DNA of 64,000 bases from Arthrobacter sp. zg-Y769 (GTDB lineage: Bacteria > Actinomycetota > Actinomycetes > Actinomycetales > Micrococcaceae). A program made the translations under genes and the position numbers. The notes beneath the pieces were generated by a model, which was given only the letters and a program-made list of their open reading frames with translations, searched no databases and was not told where the DNA came from. Where the stretch lies: contig NZ_JAJJOE010000001.1 of assembly GCF_020907405.1 (NCBI RefSeq), positions 16,683 to 80,682 on the forward strand, written 5' to 3'. How positions within the stretch are numbered: position 1 is the stretch's first letter; the number at the start of each line of letters is the position of its first letter. Positions 34,977 to 44,346 of the stretch are shown in pieces.

Positions 34977-36341
34977 TCAGGCCGCCGAACGTTTGCGGGC
35001 GGCGCGGACAGCAACCAGGCTCAGCAGCAGCAGGGCCGCTGCTGAAGCGGTCGGAACGATGAAAGCGTGGCTGTAGCCGAAGGAATCCGCCAGCCCTCCC
35101 GCCACCGAGGAACCCAGCGCCTGGCCGGTGACGACGCCGCTGGCCAGCAGGGTCATTACGGTACCCATCAGTTCGCGCGGGGCCACGATGGCACCGATGC
35201 CGAAAATGCTGACCATGGTCGGCCCCACGGGGAGACCCAGGATCAGCAGGACAACCAGCATGGTGCCGATGCTCGAGGGCAGGAACAGGAGCAGGGTGAA
35301 CGCCAGCATCGCCGCGGCGCACAGGACCCAGCGGCCTGCAGTGCCGAAGCGCTCAGGCCAGAAGGCCACGGACAGGGCCGCAACAGCCGAGCTCAGTGCC
35401 ATGGCAGCGTAAATGAGGCCGGCGGAAGTGGCCATGCCGAAGCTGCCCGCAAACGCCGTAAGGCTGGTCTGGGTGGAGCCGAAGAACGAGCCCATAGCCA
35501 CCATGCCGAGCACCGGAACCATGATGAGCAGCCACTGCGGACGGTCCCGCGGGGCGGGCTGGTCTCCCGCGGTGTGGGCCGGCGCTGCACCCTTGCGGGA
35601 GGTCTTCGGCCGGCGGGAGGTGGGAACAACGTGTTCCACGGTGTGGTGTACGGCAAAGGCGGTCACCATGCTCGCCGTGAGCACTGCTGCCAGCACAAGC
35701 GGCAGCCACGGGGCGACGGCGGCGGCCAGCAGGCCCACGAGGGCCGGGCCTAGCACGAAGGTCAGCTCATCCGCGGTTCCTTCATAGGCCAGCGCGGTGT
35801 CCATCTCGCGGCCCTGCGGCCGGCGGGACGTCATGGCCATCCAGCGGACACGTGCCATGGGACCGACCTGGGGGCAGGAAGCGCCCATAAACAGTGCAGC
35901 CGCAAGCATCCAGAACGGCGCATCGGCCGGGTCCAGGAGCGCCGCGGAAAGGAGGAACAAACCGATGGCCACGGGGTTTAGGACGGCGGTGCCCAGGAGG
36001 ACGGGACGCTGTCCGATCCGGTCCGCCAGGTACCCCAGCAGCGGGGCACCCACCGCGGACCCGACGCCGACGCCGCCCGCGGCGAGGCCGCCGAGCGCGT
36101 AGGAATCCGAAACCTCGGTGATGAGGGTAAGCGCTCCGACGGTGAGCATGGCCAGCGGCAGCCGTGCCAGGAACGCGATGGGGAAGAATGATGTGCCGGC
36201 CAGGGCGAAGATGGCCTGGTAGCGGCCGCCGGGACCCGGGATTTTCGCCGGGTCGGCAGGAGTGGAGTCAGGGCTTGGTGCCTGAGGGCGGGTGGAGGTG
36301 TCTTGGGTCATGGTGCGGTATCCAGGTACGTCGAACCGCAC
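34977..36341 (-). CDS. MFS transporter
   Basis: About 454 residues and 12 predicted membrane helices. Motif A-like GYLADRIGQRPVLLG lies after helix 2; a long cytoplasmic loop with SRRPKTSRKG separates the halves. The product is probably an exporter; substrate unknown. The GTG at 36341 has a strong SD (GGGAGGGGG) about nine bases upstream. An internal ATG at 36311 (MTQDTSTRP) is the alternative start and has little SD support. Confidence 0.82.
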   Translation of the reverse strand: MRFDVPGYRTMTQDTSTRPQAPSPDSTPADPAKIPGPGGRYQAIFALAGTSFFPIAFLARLPLAMLTVGALTLITEVSDSYALGGLAAGGVGVGSAVGAPLLGYLADRIGQRPVLLGTAVLNPVAIGLFLLSAALLDPADAPFWMLAAALFMGASCPQVGPMARVRWMAMTSRRPQGREMDTALAYEGTADELTFVLGPALVGLLAAAVAPWLPLVLAAVLTASMVTAFAVHHTVEHVVPTSRRPKTSRKGAAPAHTAGDQPAPRDRPQWLLIMVPVLGMVAMGSFFGSTQTSLTAFAGSFGMATSAGLIYAAMALSSAVAALSVAFWPERFGTAGRWVLCAAAMLAFTLLLFLPSSIGTMLVVLLILGLPVGPTMVSIFGIGAIVAPRELMGTVMTLLASGVVTGQALGSSVAGGLADSFGYSHAFIVPTASAAALLLLSLVAVRAARKRSAA

Positions 36342-36435
36342 ACCGTCCCCCCTCCCGGTGTGCCCGACCCTTGTAACCCGTCGATTTTACCCATGCGGAG
36401 CCGTTGGACCTAACCGGAAGGTGCCGGTTAATGCA

Positions 36436-39400
36436 TCACGGGCCCAAGAGCTCGCCTGCGCTGAAACGCACCGAGGAACCGTTGCGGCCCTTAATGATCT
36501 GGAGCTGCGCCGGGATCCGCTGTTTCATTTCCGCCACGTGGCTGACCAGCCCGACCACGCGGCCGCCGTCGCGCAGGCCTTCCAGCGCATCCATAACCTG
36601 TTCCAGGGACTGCTCGTCGAGGCTGCCGAACCCTTCGTCCACGAAGAGGGTTTCAATGTTCACGCCGCCGGCTTCCTGCTGGACAACGTCCGCCAGGCCC
36701 AGGGCCAGGGCCAGGGAAGCCATGAAGCTTTCACCGCCGGAGAGGGTGGACGTGTCCCGGTGCTGCCCGGTCCACTCGTCCGTGACGTGCAGGCCCAGTC
36801 CCGCCTTGCGGTTGCCGGATTTGGAATCGCTGTGCACCAGCGCATACCGGCCCCCGGTCATTGCGGCGAGCCGCTCGGTGGCGGCTGCCGCCACCTGCTC
36901 CAGCCGTGCGGCCAGGACGTAGGTGCTCAGGGTCATCTTGTATTCGTTTTCGCCTCCGCCCCGGGCGGTGTCGGCAACCGACTGCAGCAGGTCCCGGCGG
37001 GCGCGCAGGGGTGCGGTGCGTTCGAGTGCCTCCCGGAGCTCGACGGAGTATTCCGCGAGCCGGACGTCCGAGCCTTCCAGCAGGCGGACCAGCAGCGCGG
37101 CTTCTTCCTGGGCCTTCCGTACCTCGGCGGCCTGTTCCGCGGCCTCTGCCACGTCTTCCTCGTCCGGCACGGCGAGCGGCTCCCCCGCTGCATCTTCCGG
37201 AGCCGCCGCGGCTTGGGCCTCCCGGCGCACCAGCAGCCGGCGGCCCTGCTCTTCCCACTCCGAGACCGCCGCCGCGTAGGCCTCGGCGGTGCCGGCGTCC
37301 AGCAGGGCGGCGCTGACCTCGGCAGCCGCTGCAAAGGGAGTACCGGACAATGCTGAGTCCAGTTCCGCGCCTACCCGTTCCGACTCCTCGTCGGCCGCGG
37401 CTGCGGCACCGGCGGCTTCCCGTGCAGCGGCCGCAAGCTCCGCGAACTCCGTAAGTGACCGGACCCGTTCGCTGATGCTGCCGAAACCCGACATGGCAGC
37501 GGTGATGCGGTCCGAGAGTTCCGCTGCCTGCTCGCGTGCCGCTGCCGCCCGGGACTCCGCCTGGGCGGCGGAAATGAGCGCCTCGGAGCGCGTTGCCTCC
37601 GTAGCCGCCAGTTCCGCGCTGATCGCCCTCAGGCGGCGTTCCGCTTCTGCCAGCGCCCGGACGGCTCCACGGGCCTGCTCCAGGTCGGCGCGTGCGGCGT
37701 CGAGCTCTGCCTGCGCAGAAGCAGCGTCCCCCGCGCCCCCGCGGGCACGAAGCACCGCAGCCTCTTCGGCGGTGGTGCCGGCCAGGTGCCGGGCCTCGTC
37801 GTAGGCTGCCTCCGCCGTGGCCGAACGTGCTTTCGCTTCCTGCTCGGCCTCGCGGGTTACCGGCGCCTCGCCGTCCGGCAGCACTGCAGGACGAGGGTGT
37901 TCCAGTCCGCCGCAGACCGGGCACGGCGTCCCGTCGGCGAGTTCCTGTGCCAGCTCGGCAGCGGCCTGCTCCAGTCTTGCCTGCAGCAGGTCCTGCCACG
38001 CCTGCCGGAGGTCCTGATATTCCTGGCGGGCGTCTGCGGCAGCCTTGCCGGCAGCCTCCGCACGTTTGCTTGCCGCGGCGTAGCCGCTGATGGTTGACAC
38101 CAGCTCTTCCGCGGAGGCCAGGGCGGCTTCGGCCCGGGATTCCCCTTCCGCCAGCCGTCCCAGCGCAGCTGCTTCGCCGGCCAGCTCTGTCTCTTCCGTC
38201 CGCAGGGAGGCCAGCGTGGTGACGGCTTCGGCGGCCTGCGCCCGGTAAGCTTGGGCGGCTTCGGTCTCCGTCCCGGCGCGGGCGAGCAGCGCCTCGGTGC
38301 GTTCCTCGTCTTCGAGGGCCGCACGTGCAGCTGCGAGGTCCGCGCCCACCAGCGCCTCCAGCCCGTCCGGCAGCACCGTCCCGGCGTCCGGGAGCACATT
38401 GTAGGCAGGGGCGAGCGCATGCCCGGCCAGGTCCTGCAAGGCCTCTTCCGCTTCGGCCCGGCGGTTTTCCGCACGCCGGGCGGCCGCTTCCGCGGCACGT
38501 ACGCTGCCGGCCAGCACGGAAGCAGCGGCATGGGTTTGAAGTGCTGCCCGCTGCGGTTCAATCTCCGCTTCGGCCCGGGCGTGTTCGGCTTCCTCCCGGA
38601 TCAGCTGCTGCAGGGCGAGTCCGCGGGCACGGCGGTGCTCGAATTCCTGCAGATGCTTCTCGGCGCCTTCGCGGGCCGTCTGCAGTTCGGCGAGTTCCTT
38701 GCGGGCCGCGGCTGTCCGGGAACCGAGCTCCGCCCGGAACTGTTCAAGCTCCTCTTCTCCCCGCTCGACGGCGCCGTCGCCCGCCTCGCTGCTCTCGGTC
38801 AGTTCATCGCGGTACCGTCGGATTTCGTCACCGGCGCGGCGCAGCACATGCTCGGACCGGGCCTGGGCGGCGTCAAAGCGGGCAGTGGCTTCAACCAGCT
38901 CGGCCTTGAGCCGGCGTTCCACGTCTTCGAACCGGGAGGTGCCGAACAGCTGCTGCAGCAGCTGTTCACGCGAGGCAGCATCGGCGCGGAGGAAGGCCGC
39001 GAAGTCGCCCTGCGGCAGCATCACCACCTTGGTGAACTGCTCCCGGTTCATCCCGAGCAGTTCGGCGATTTCCGCGGCGGCTTCGTCGTTGCGGGAGGAC
39101 TTCTCCACCCACGCCCCGTCAACGAATTCCCGCAGCAGGGTCTTGGCCTGCTCGGTCACGGTGCTTTTCCCGCCGGCGCGCTTGGCGGGGCGTTCCCACT
39201 GCGGGCTCCGGGCCACGTCGAAGCGCCGGACACCTGAACTGAATTCGAGGACCACTTCGGGTGCGGTGTCCTGGGCGGCGTGGTCGCTGCGCAGCCGGCG
39301 TCCCTGCTGCCGGGCTCCCGGGACACTGCCGTAGAGGGCAAAGCAGATGGCGTCCAGCACGCTGGTCTTGCCGGCACCCGTGGGACCGTTCAACAGGAAG

Positions 39401-39489
39401 AGCCCGTGGGCACCCAGTTCATCAAAATCGATGACCTGCCGGTCCGCAAAGGGACCGAAGGCCTGCATTTCCAAGCGGTGGATTCTCAC
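36436..39489 (-). CDS. sbcC: DNA repair exonuclease ATPase subunit SbcC
   Basis: 1017 residues of the SMC-like Rad50 family. N-terminal Walker A NGPTGAGKTSVLDAICFALY, long Ala/Glu-rich coiled-coil arms, a zinc-hook CPVCGG in the middle, then C-terminal signature STLSGGESFMASLALALGLA and Walker B LFVDEGFGSLDE. With SbcD it opens hairpins and processes DNA ends. The GTG start overlaps the sbcD stop (GTGA), so the subunits are coupled. Confidence 0.95.
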   Translation of the reverse strand: MRIHRLEMQAFGPFADRQVIDFDELGAHGLFLLNGPTGAGKTSVLDAICFALYGSVPGARQQGRRLRSDHAAQDTAPEVVLEFSSGVRRFDVARSPQWERPAKRAGGKSTVTEQAKTLLREFVDGAWVEKSSRNDEAAAEIAELLGMNREQFTKVVMLPQGDFAAFLRADAASREQLLQQLFGTSRFEDVERRLKAELVEATARFDAAQARSEHVLRRAGDEIRRYRDELTESSEAGDGAVERGEEELEQFRAELGSRTAAARKELAELQTAREGAEKHLQEFEHRRARGLALQQLIREEAEHARAEAEIEPQRAALQTHAAASVLAGSVRAAEAAARRAENRRAEAEEALQDLAGHALAPAYNVLPDAGTVLPDGLEALVGADLAAARAALEDEERTEALLARAGTETEAAQAYRAQAAEAVTTLASLRTEETELAGEAAALGRLAEGESRAEAALASAEELVSTISGYAAASKRAEAAGKAAADARQEYQDLRQAWQDLLQARLEQAAAELAQELADGTPCPVCGGLEHPRPAVLPDGEAPVTREAEQEAKARSATAEAAYDEARHLAGTTAEEAAVLRARGGAGDAASAQAELDAARADLEQARGAVRALAEAERRLRAISAELAATEATRSEALISAAQAESRAAAAREQAAELSDRITAAMSGFGSISERVRSLTEFAELAAAAREAAGAAAAADEESERVGAELDSALSGTPFAAAAEVSAALLDAGTAEAYAAAVSEWEEQGRRLLVRREAQAAAAPEDAAGEPLAVPDEEDVAEAAEQAAEVRKAQEEAALLVRLLEGSDVRLAEYSVELREALERTAPLRARRDLLQSVADTARGGGENEYKMTLSTYVLAARLEQVAAAATERLAAMTGGRYALVHSDSKSGNRKAGLGLHVTDEWTGQHRDTSTLSGGESFMASLALALGLADVVQQEAGGVNIETLFVDEGFGSLDEQSLEQVMDALEGLRDGGRVVGLVSHVAEMKQRIPAQLQIIKGRNGSSVRFSAGELLGP

Positions 39490-40649
39490 TGTGCAGCCTC
39501 GGCTTCGCGGACCTTGTTCAGGATTTCGATGAAGAGGTCCTTTTCCTCATCCGCTGCGCTGCGTGACCGGACATGCTCGAGGAATCCGCAGCAGATGTCG
39601 AGATCGTCGGTGGCCTTGGCCAGCCGCTGGCTGTAGGTCTGGGCCGGGCCCCGGGCACCGCCCTCCGGGTCGAAGGAAAGCACCAGGGTGTCGGGGAACC
39701 TGGTGCGGAGCCGTTCCATGGCCTTGGCGGGCCGCTGGCTGTCGGTCAGGGTGATTTGGCAGTAGGCATCCTGCGCGTCGGCGAGATCCGGGTCCACCAG
39801 GAGGTCCTCGAGCTTGCCGCGCAGCACCGCCAGCCGGCGCGGGGCCGGCCAGGTGACGGGCTCAATGGACGCGAGGCCGCCGGCGTCGAACTCCAACAGC
39901 CACCCGCCCTTGGCCTGCCGCGCCTCGGAGAAGGAATACGGGAGCGGTGAACCGCTGTAGCGGACTGTGGGGCTGAGCTGCTGACGGCCGTGAAGATGGC
40001 CCAGGGCGGTGTAGGAAAACTCCTTGAACAGGTCCAGGGGGACGGCGCCGAGGCCGCCCACTGCGAGGTCGCGTTCGCTGTCGCTGCTGATGCCGCCGCT
40101 GGCGAAGGTATGAGCCATAACCACGGACGCAACAGGTTCGCCAGCCTGTTCACGGGCAAGGATGTCCTCGCGGATCCGCTGCACGGCAGCGGCCGTCACG
40201 GAGAAGTGGTTCGGGGCCTCGACCCCGAGGTCCCCCGCGGCGAGCCGCGGTTCCAGGTACGGGATGCCGTAGACGGCCACCGGCCTGCCTTCCACGGGAA
40301 GGATCACCGGGCGGGCGATGTCCTCATAGCGCGTGCGCAGGTGCACGCCGGCGCGCTCGAACAGTGCGCTGCCGAAACCCAGCCGGGCGGCGGAATCATG
40401 GTTTCCGCTGGAAAGCACCACCGCCGCGCCTGCACCCGTGATGCGTTCCAGCGCCGAGTCCAGCAGGCGTACCGTGTCCACTGCCGGAAGCGCGCGGTCG
40501 TACACGTCCCCTGCGATCAGCACGGCATCCACCCGCTCCCGGCGCACCGTGTCCACGAGCCGGTCGATGAAGTCCGCCTGGGCGTCCAGCATTCCGACGC
40601 CGTGGAAGGATCGGCCGAGGTGCCAGTCTGAAGTGTGCAGTAAACGCAT
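39486..40649 (-). CDS. sbcD: DNA repair exonuclease nuclease subunit SbcD
   Basis: 387 residues of the Mre11 family. Phosphoesterase motifs: HTSDWHLGRSFHG (residues 5-17), AGDVYDRALP, SSGNHDSAARL and VVMAHTFASGG. It provides Mn-dependent nuclease activity for SbcCD. No SD; TAGGTT (40657-40662 on the minus strand) is seven bases before the ATG, so probably leaderless. Confidence 0.95.
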   Translation of the reverse strand: MRLLHTSDWHLGRSFHGVGMLDAQADFIDRLVDTVRRERVDAVLIAGDVYDRALPAVDTVRLLDSALERITGAGAAVVLSSGNHDSAARLGFGSALFERAGVHLRTRYEDIARPVILPVEGRPVAVYGIPYLEPRLAAGDLGVEAPNHFSVTAAAVQRIREDILAREQAGEPVASVVMAHTFASGGISSDSERDLAVGGLGAVPLDLFKEFSYTALGHLHGRQQLSPTVRYSGSPLPYSFSEARQAKGGWLLEFDAGGLASIEPVTWPAPRRLAVLRGKLEDLLVDPDLADAQDAYCQITLTDSQRPAKAMERLRTRFPDTLVLSFDPEGGARGPAQTYSQRLAKATDDLDICCGFLEHVRSRSAADEEKDLFIEILNKVREAEAAQ

Positions 40650-40688
40650 GTCTTAAAACCTACAGCCCGGCTCCGACACTTAACTCAA

Positions 40689-40720
40689 CCGGGGGCAGCG
40701 GCGTGTGCCACTGCCCCCGG
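40689..40720 (-). terminator. Terminator after the aquaporin gene
   Basis: CCGGGGGCAG and CTGCCCCCGG are perfect 10-bp arms around a 12-base loop. The T-run is short. Confidence 0.75.
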
Positions 40721-40741
40721 GGGTGTTAGTACTTCGTTGCG

Positions 40742-41746
40742 CTACGGGCGGCTGCCCGGCGTGCCGTCCTCCGGACGGGTTGTGCCGGTTCCGTCTGCGG
40801 GCTTGTCAAAGAAGCCTTTGGCTTCCTCGTCCACAACCGGCGTCGTGCTGCCGGCGGTGGAAGCCGGCTTGGCCGGCTTGCTGACGGCCGGCTTGGCGGT
40901 ATCGGCGTCATCAGCGGCCGCCTCCAGGGCGGCGGCATCGTTGCGGTGCGCGTCAATGGTCATGTCGACGCTGCGGAAAATCAGGCCGGCAATCACTGCC
41001 CCGAGCAGGGGTGCAACCCAGAACAGCCAGAGCTGCTCCCGGGCCCAGCCCTCGGAGAAGAGGGCGACGGCGGTGGAACGGGCCGGGTTGATGCCGCCGT
41101 TGGTGACGGGAACAAGCACGGTCAGCAGGACCGCATAGGCCACGCCGACTGCGAAGGCACCCTTGGCCGCGGTGGAGCGGCGGGATTCCGTCGTTGCCCT
41201 ACGGGACGCTGCACCGAGGAAGACGGCGGTCAGCAGGGCACCCGCAATGACCTCCATCAGCAGTGCGCTGGTAAGCGGGAAGAAGTTCGTCGAGTGATCG
41301 TCGAAACCGTTGGCCGTACCGCTCATGAACGTGCGGGCCTCCTCGGCAATCTGCGTATGGCCGTTAATAACCACCCACAGGATGGCAACGCCGAGGACGG
41401 CGCCTACCACCTGGGCCAGGACGTACGGCAGGACGAACTTCCAGGCCGTGCGTCCGGCGACTGCGCTGCCAAGGGTGATGGCGGGGTTGAAGTGGCCGCC
41501 CGAAACGTAGCCGAAAGCCACCATTGCGGCGGCAAGTGCCAGGCCGAAAGCCAGCGGCGACGTAATGCCGGTGCCGGTGCTGAAGATGGCAATCCCGATG
41601 CCGACGAAGAGCAGCAGGAAGGAGCCGATAGCCTCGGCTACCGTCCGTCCGACAAACCCGTAGTTGTAGCCACCGTTTGCAGGCGCTGCATTGCGGGCGG
41701 GCGTTACGGCCCGGGCTCCGCTGAGTGGTAAGGACTCAGATGACAT
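40742..41746 (-). CDS. Aquaporin / MIP family channel
   Basis: 334 residues. Six helices with the two half-helix NPA motifs, GGHFNPAITLG and GGINPARSTA, at the expected spacing. The residue set is closer to water channels (AqpZ-like) than to glycerol facilitators, an impression only. The C-terminal ~75 residues are a charged, Lys/Thr/Ala-rich cytoplasmic extension not usual for the family. ATG 41746 has GGAATTCC upstream and no canonical SD. Confidence 0.88.
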   Translation of the reverse strand: MSSESLPLSGARAVTPARNAAPANGGYNYGFVGRTVAEAIGSFLLLFVGIGIAIFSTGTGITSPLAFGLALAAAMVAFGYVSGGHFNPAITLGSAVAGRTAWKFVLPYVLAQVVGAVLGVAILWVVINGHTQIAEEARTFMSGTANGFDDHSTNFFPLTSALLMEVIAGALLTAVFLGAASRRATTESRRSTAAKGAFAVGVAYAVLLTVLVPVTNGGINPARSTAVALFSEGWAREQLWLFWVAPLLGAVIAGLIFRSVDMTIDAHRNDAAALEAAADDADTAKPAVSKPAKPASTAGSTTPVVDEEAKGFFDKPADGTGTTRPEDGTPGSRP

Positions 41747-42270
41747 GGAAGAGGAATTCCTAACGTGAGGAGGGCGGCACTGGATTCACGGCCGCCGCTG
41801 CAAAAAGAAGCGGTACTGCGGCACGGCCCGGCCGGATTGTGCCGGTGCCGGGACATGCGCGAACTCACTACAAACTACCCCACCGTGTCAGCGCAGCCTG
41901 TTAACTCCCTGAATTTGGCCTGTATCCCCGGTGGATTGGCGCGGGCTGAGCTGCGTTTGTACCGTCCGCTTACGGACAGGTAAGGCGGCCTGCGTGGCGT
42001 CTGAAGCTCCTTAGCTGTACAGAAGGTGAGCGGTCCCGGCATCACCTGTACAGAAGGCGGGGCGGTTCCGGCACAGGGTCCCGCCATGTGGTGCCGGTGT
42101 TGCCAGTGGGACCACAGGAGTCCCTCACGCCACATTCGCTGGGATGCCGTGCTGGCGGCGCCCCGGTCCCGGCTGGCCCCGGTCCCGCAAACCCAGCGCG
42201 GTCAGCACAGCCAGCCCCGCAGCCAGGCCCCGCAGCCAGGCCCCCAGGACCCACCGCCTATGCTGGAGGA
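41747..42270. other. 524-bp intergenic region with repeats
   Basis: No convincing gene. It holds two copies of the palindrome CTGTACAG within imperfect ~27-bp direct repeats (42015-42041 and 42046-42073), a 13-bp tandem repeat GCCCCGCAGCCAG x2 (42214-42239), and the TATGCT box of the next gene (42259-42264). A 72-codon frame at 41765 has no SD and no recognisable product. Confidence 0.55.
42015..42073. repeat. Imperfect direct repeat with CTGTACAG cores
   Basis: Each unit begins CTGTACAGAAGG and ends CCGGCA. The two self-complementary octamers are 31 bp apart, about three helical turns, as expected of paired regulator sites. Confidence 0.6.
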
Positions 42271-43302
42271 GTGATCCCCGAACCAGATTCCGCCCCTGTT
42301 TTCCTTTCCTCCGCTGACCTGTCGGCAAAGATGCACGGCTGCCTGCTCGGCGGTGCGCTGGGTGATGCTGCGGCCTCCGGGTCCCGGTCCGCGTCCGGCA
42401 CGTCGATCTCCGCGGACACACAGCTGGCCCTCTACTCGCTGGACGGGCTGCTCGAGGCCATCGAATGGGCAAACGAAGGAGTGGGCGCGGACGAGACGGC
42501 ATGCGTCTGGCTGGCCTATCTCCGCTGGATGCGCGGGCAGGGCCTGCCGCTTCCCGAGGCCGGACCGTCACCGCTGCCCCGGCCCATCGATTCCGAGCCG
42601 CTGCTGCGGTGCGAGGGAACCAACGACGGCGGTACCGTCGATCCCGATGTCCTCTCAGCCCTCGCCACCGGGGAAATGGGCACGCGGCAACGCCCGCTCA
42701 ACACTTCCGTCAACACCCCTGCCGCACTGGTGCGCTCGGCTCCGTTCGGTCTGCTCCCCTACGTCGAGACCGAAACGGTCTACAAGCTGGCGCTCGACGC
42801 CGCCTCGCTGACGCACGGACATCCCTCGGCCCGGCACAGCGCAGCGGTCTTTGCGTCCACGGTCCACGGCCTGCTCGCGCCCGGGGCAACGCTCCACAGC
42901 GCTGCAGAAGCGGCACTGGCCAGGGCACGGGACAACGGGATGCCCGAACTCGCCGACCGGCTGCAGCCGGTACTGACGGACGACGACGCCGCTGCCGCCG
43001 CCGCGGGATCAGCCAGTCGGGCGCTCACCGCGGAGGACGCCCTGATGCTTGGGCTCCTCGCCGCACTGGCCGTAGAAGCCGCAACCTACGCTGCCGCTGA
43101 AAATACGGGCCTCAGTGCCGCAACGGCCGCCGCCGTCCAACAGGCCGCAGCAGCGGGCGGCTCCCCCGCCGCCGTCGTGGCCGGAAGCCTGCTGGGAACC
43201 CGGTTCGGCACCCTGCCCGAAGCCGACCTTGAGGCTCTGCGGGAACGCAGCGTCATCGAGAAGCTCGCCGCAGGATTCGTTGCCGCAACGGTCGCGCCCT
43301 AG
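42271..43302 (+). CDS. Degenerate ADP-ribosylglycohydrolase family protein
   Basis: 343 residues. The family start HGCLLGGALGDAA (22-34), the block LALYSLDGLLEAIEWANEG and LTHGHPSARHSAA are clear. Active members bind two Mg2+ through a Thr-Asp-Asp motif near the N-terminus and a Gly-Gly-Asp-x-Asp motif near the C-terminus. Here these read Ser47-Ala48-Asp49 and GGS298-P-A300, so most metal ligands are gone, and the region between the first two motifs is shortened. Removal of ADP-ribose is therefore unlikely; binding without catalysis is possible. TATGCT lies six bases before the GTG (leaderless). Confidence 0.78.
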   Translation: MIPEPDSAPVFLSSADLSAKMHGCLLGGALGDAAASGSRSASGTSISADTQLALYSLDGLLEAIEWANEGVGADETACVWLAYLRWMRGQGLPLPEAGPSPLPRPIDSEPLLRCEGTNDGGTVDPDVLSALATGEMGTRQRPLNTSVNTPAALVRSAPFGLLPYVETETVYKLALDAASLTHGHPSARHSAAVFASTVHGLLAPGATLHSAAEAALARARDNGMPELADRLQPVLTDDDAAAAAAGSASRALTAEDALMLGLLAALAVEAATYAAAENTGLSAATAAAVQQAAAAGGSPAAVVAGSLLGTRFGTLPEADLEALRERSVIEKLAAGFVAATVAP

Positions 43303-43329
43303 CCGGGGGTTCTGCCGCGGGGCCGGCCG

Positions 43330-44346
43330 CTACTGCGAGGCCCGCGGCCAGATCCCGCCGAGGGTCTGCAGGAATTCGGCTTCGGACAGCACCTCAATGC
43401 GCTGCCCCCGCTCGTGCAGGTCCAGGACCCGCCGGGCCTTGCCGGTCAGGCGCCCGCTGCGCAGGTCTCCCGGTTCAAAACCGTCACCGACCACCAGCAC
43501 GCTGGTGGCACGCGTGACGTTGCTGGCCGTGCGGGCACCGACCTCGGCGGCACGGTTCTTGGCGGTCTGCCGCGCCATACCCAGGTCACCGGTGAACACA
43601 ATCGTCTGCCCGAACAGCGGATGCGCCGGGTCCGCCAGCGGATTCGGCTGCGGATTCTCCCCCTCGGACGGCCAGCCCTGCCACACGGCACCTGCCGCGG
43701 CCGGGGTCCCGGTGCCACGGGCCAATGCGTCCCGCGTCGCCTTGGAGAGCGGGTGCTGCCCCGGCACATAGGCCGGCAGGTGGGAAGCCGGCCGACCGTC
43801 CCGCAGGAAAAACTCCGGCATGGACTGCGCACCGCTGCGCCGGGCGATATCGACCATGATCCCGGCGCAGGCGCGGGCGTCCTCGGTGGCATCGTGGTGG
43901 TTCAGCAGGGGAACCCCGGCGGCTTCGGCAGCGAAGGGCAGCGAATGTGAGGGCAGCTGGTAGGTGCGGCGCGAATGGACCACTGTGCAGGTGTAGTCAT
44001 AGGCAGGCCCGGCCAGCTCGGAGACCTCCAGTGCGGAGCGGATGACGCCCAGGTCGAAGGCGGCATTGTGCGCCACCAGCAGGTCATCACCGATAAAGGC
44101 GCCGATCTCCGGAAACAGCTCGCCGAACCGCGGAGCTCCCGCCACCATTTCGGGTTCGATCCCGTGGATCCGCACATTGCGCGGATCGAAATAGTCGTGT
44201 CCCTCCGGGGGCCGCATCAGCCAGGAGGCTTCCTCGACAACCTGGCCCCCGCGGACCCTGACAAGCCCGACGGAACAAGGCGAACCCCGGAAGCCGTTGG
44301 CTGTTTCAAAATCTATTGCGGTGAAGCTGAGCCCTGTTTCAGGCAT
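43330..44346 (-). CDS. DnaQ-like 3'-5' exonuclease with C-terminal BRCT domain
   Basis: 338 residues. DEDDh exonuclease in residues 1-175: Exo I AIDFETANG, Exo II VAHNAAFDLG, Exo III HHDATEDARA. A BRCT domain occupies about 240-335 (GQTIVFTGDL...TSVLVVGDGF). The domain pair suggests DNA repair or proofreading outside the replicase. ATG 44346 overlaps the DedA stop by eight bases. Confidence 0.87.
   Translation of the reverse strand: MPETGLSFTAIDFETANGFRGSPCSVGLVRVRGGQVVEEASWLMRPPEGHDYFDPRNVRIHGIEPEMVAGAPRFGELFPEIGAFIGDDLLVAHNAAFDLGVIRSALEVSELAGPAYDYTCTVVHSRRTYQLPSHSLPFAAEAAGVPLLNHHDATEDARACAGIMVDIARRSGAQSMPEFFLRDGRPASHLPAYVPGQHPLSKATRDALARGTGTPAAAGAVWQGWPSEGENPQPNPLADPAHPLFGQTIVFTGDLGMARQTAKNRAAEVGARTASNVTRATSVLVVGDGFEPGDLRSGRLTGKARRVLDLHERGQRIEVLSEAEFLQTLGGIWPRASQ

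Noticed and set aside
41765..41983. 72-codon frame in the long gap before the ADP-ribosylglycohydrolase-like gene
   Set aside because: No SD, no -10 at leaderless spacing and a composition like non-coding GC-rich DNA.
42015..42240. CRISPR-like array
   Set aside because: Only two imperfect units, spacer of four bases and no cas genes nearby.
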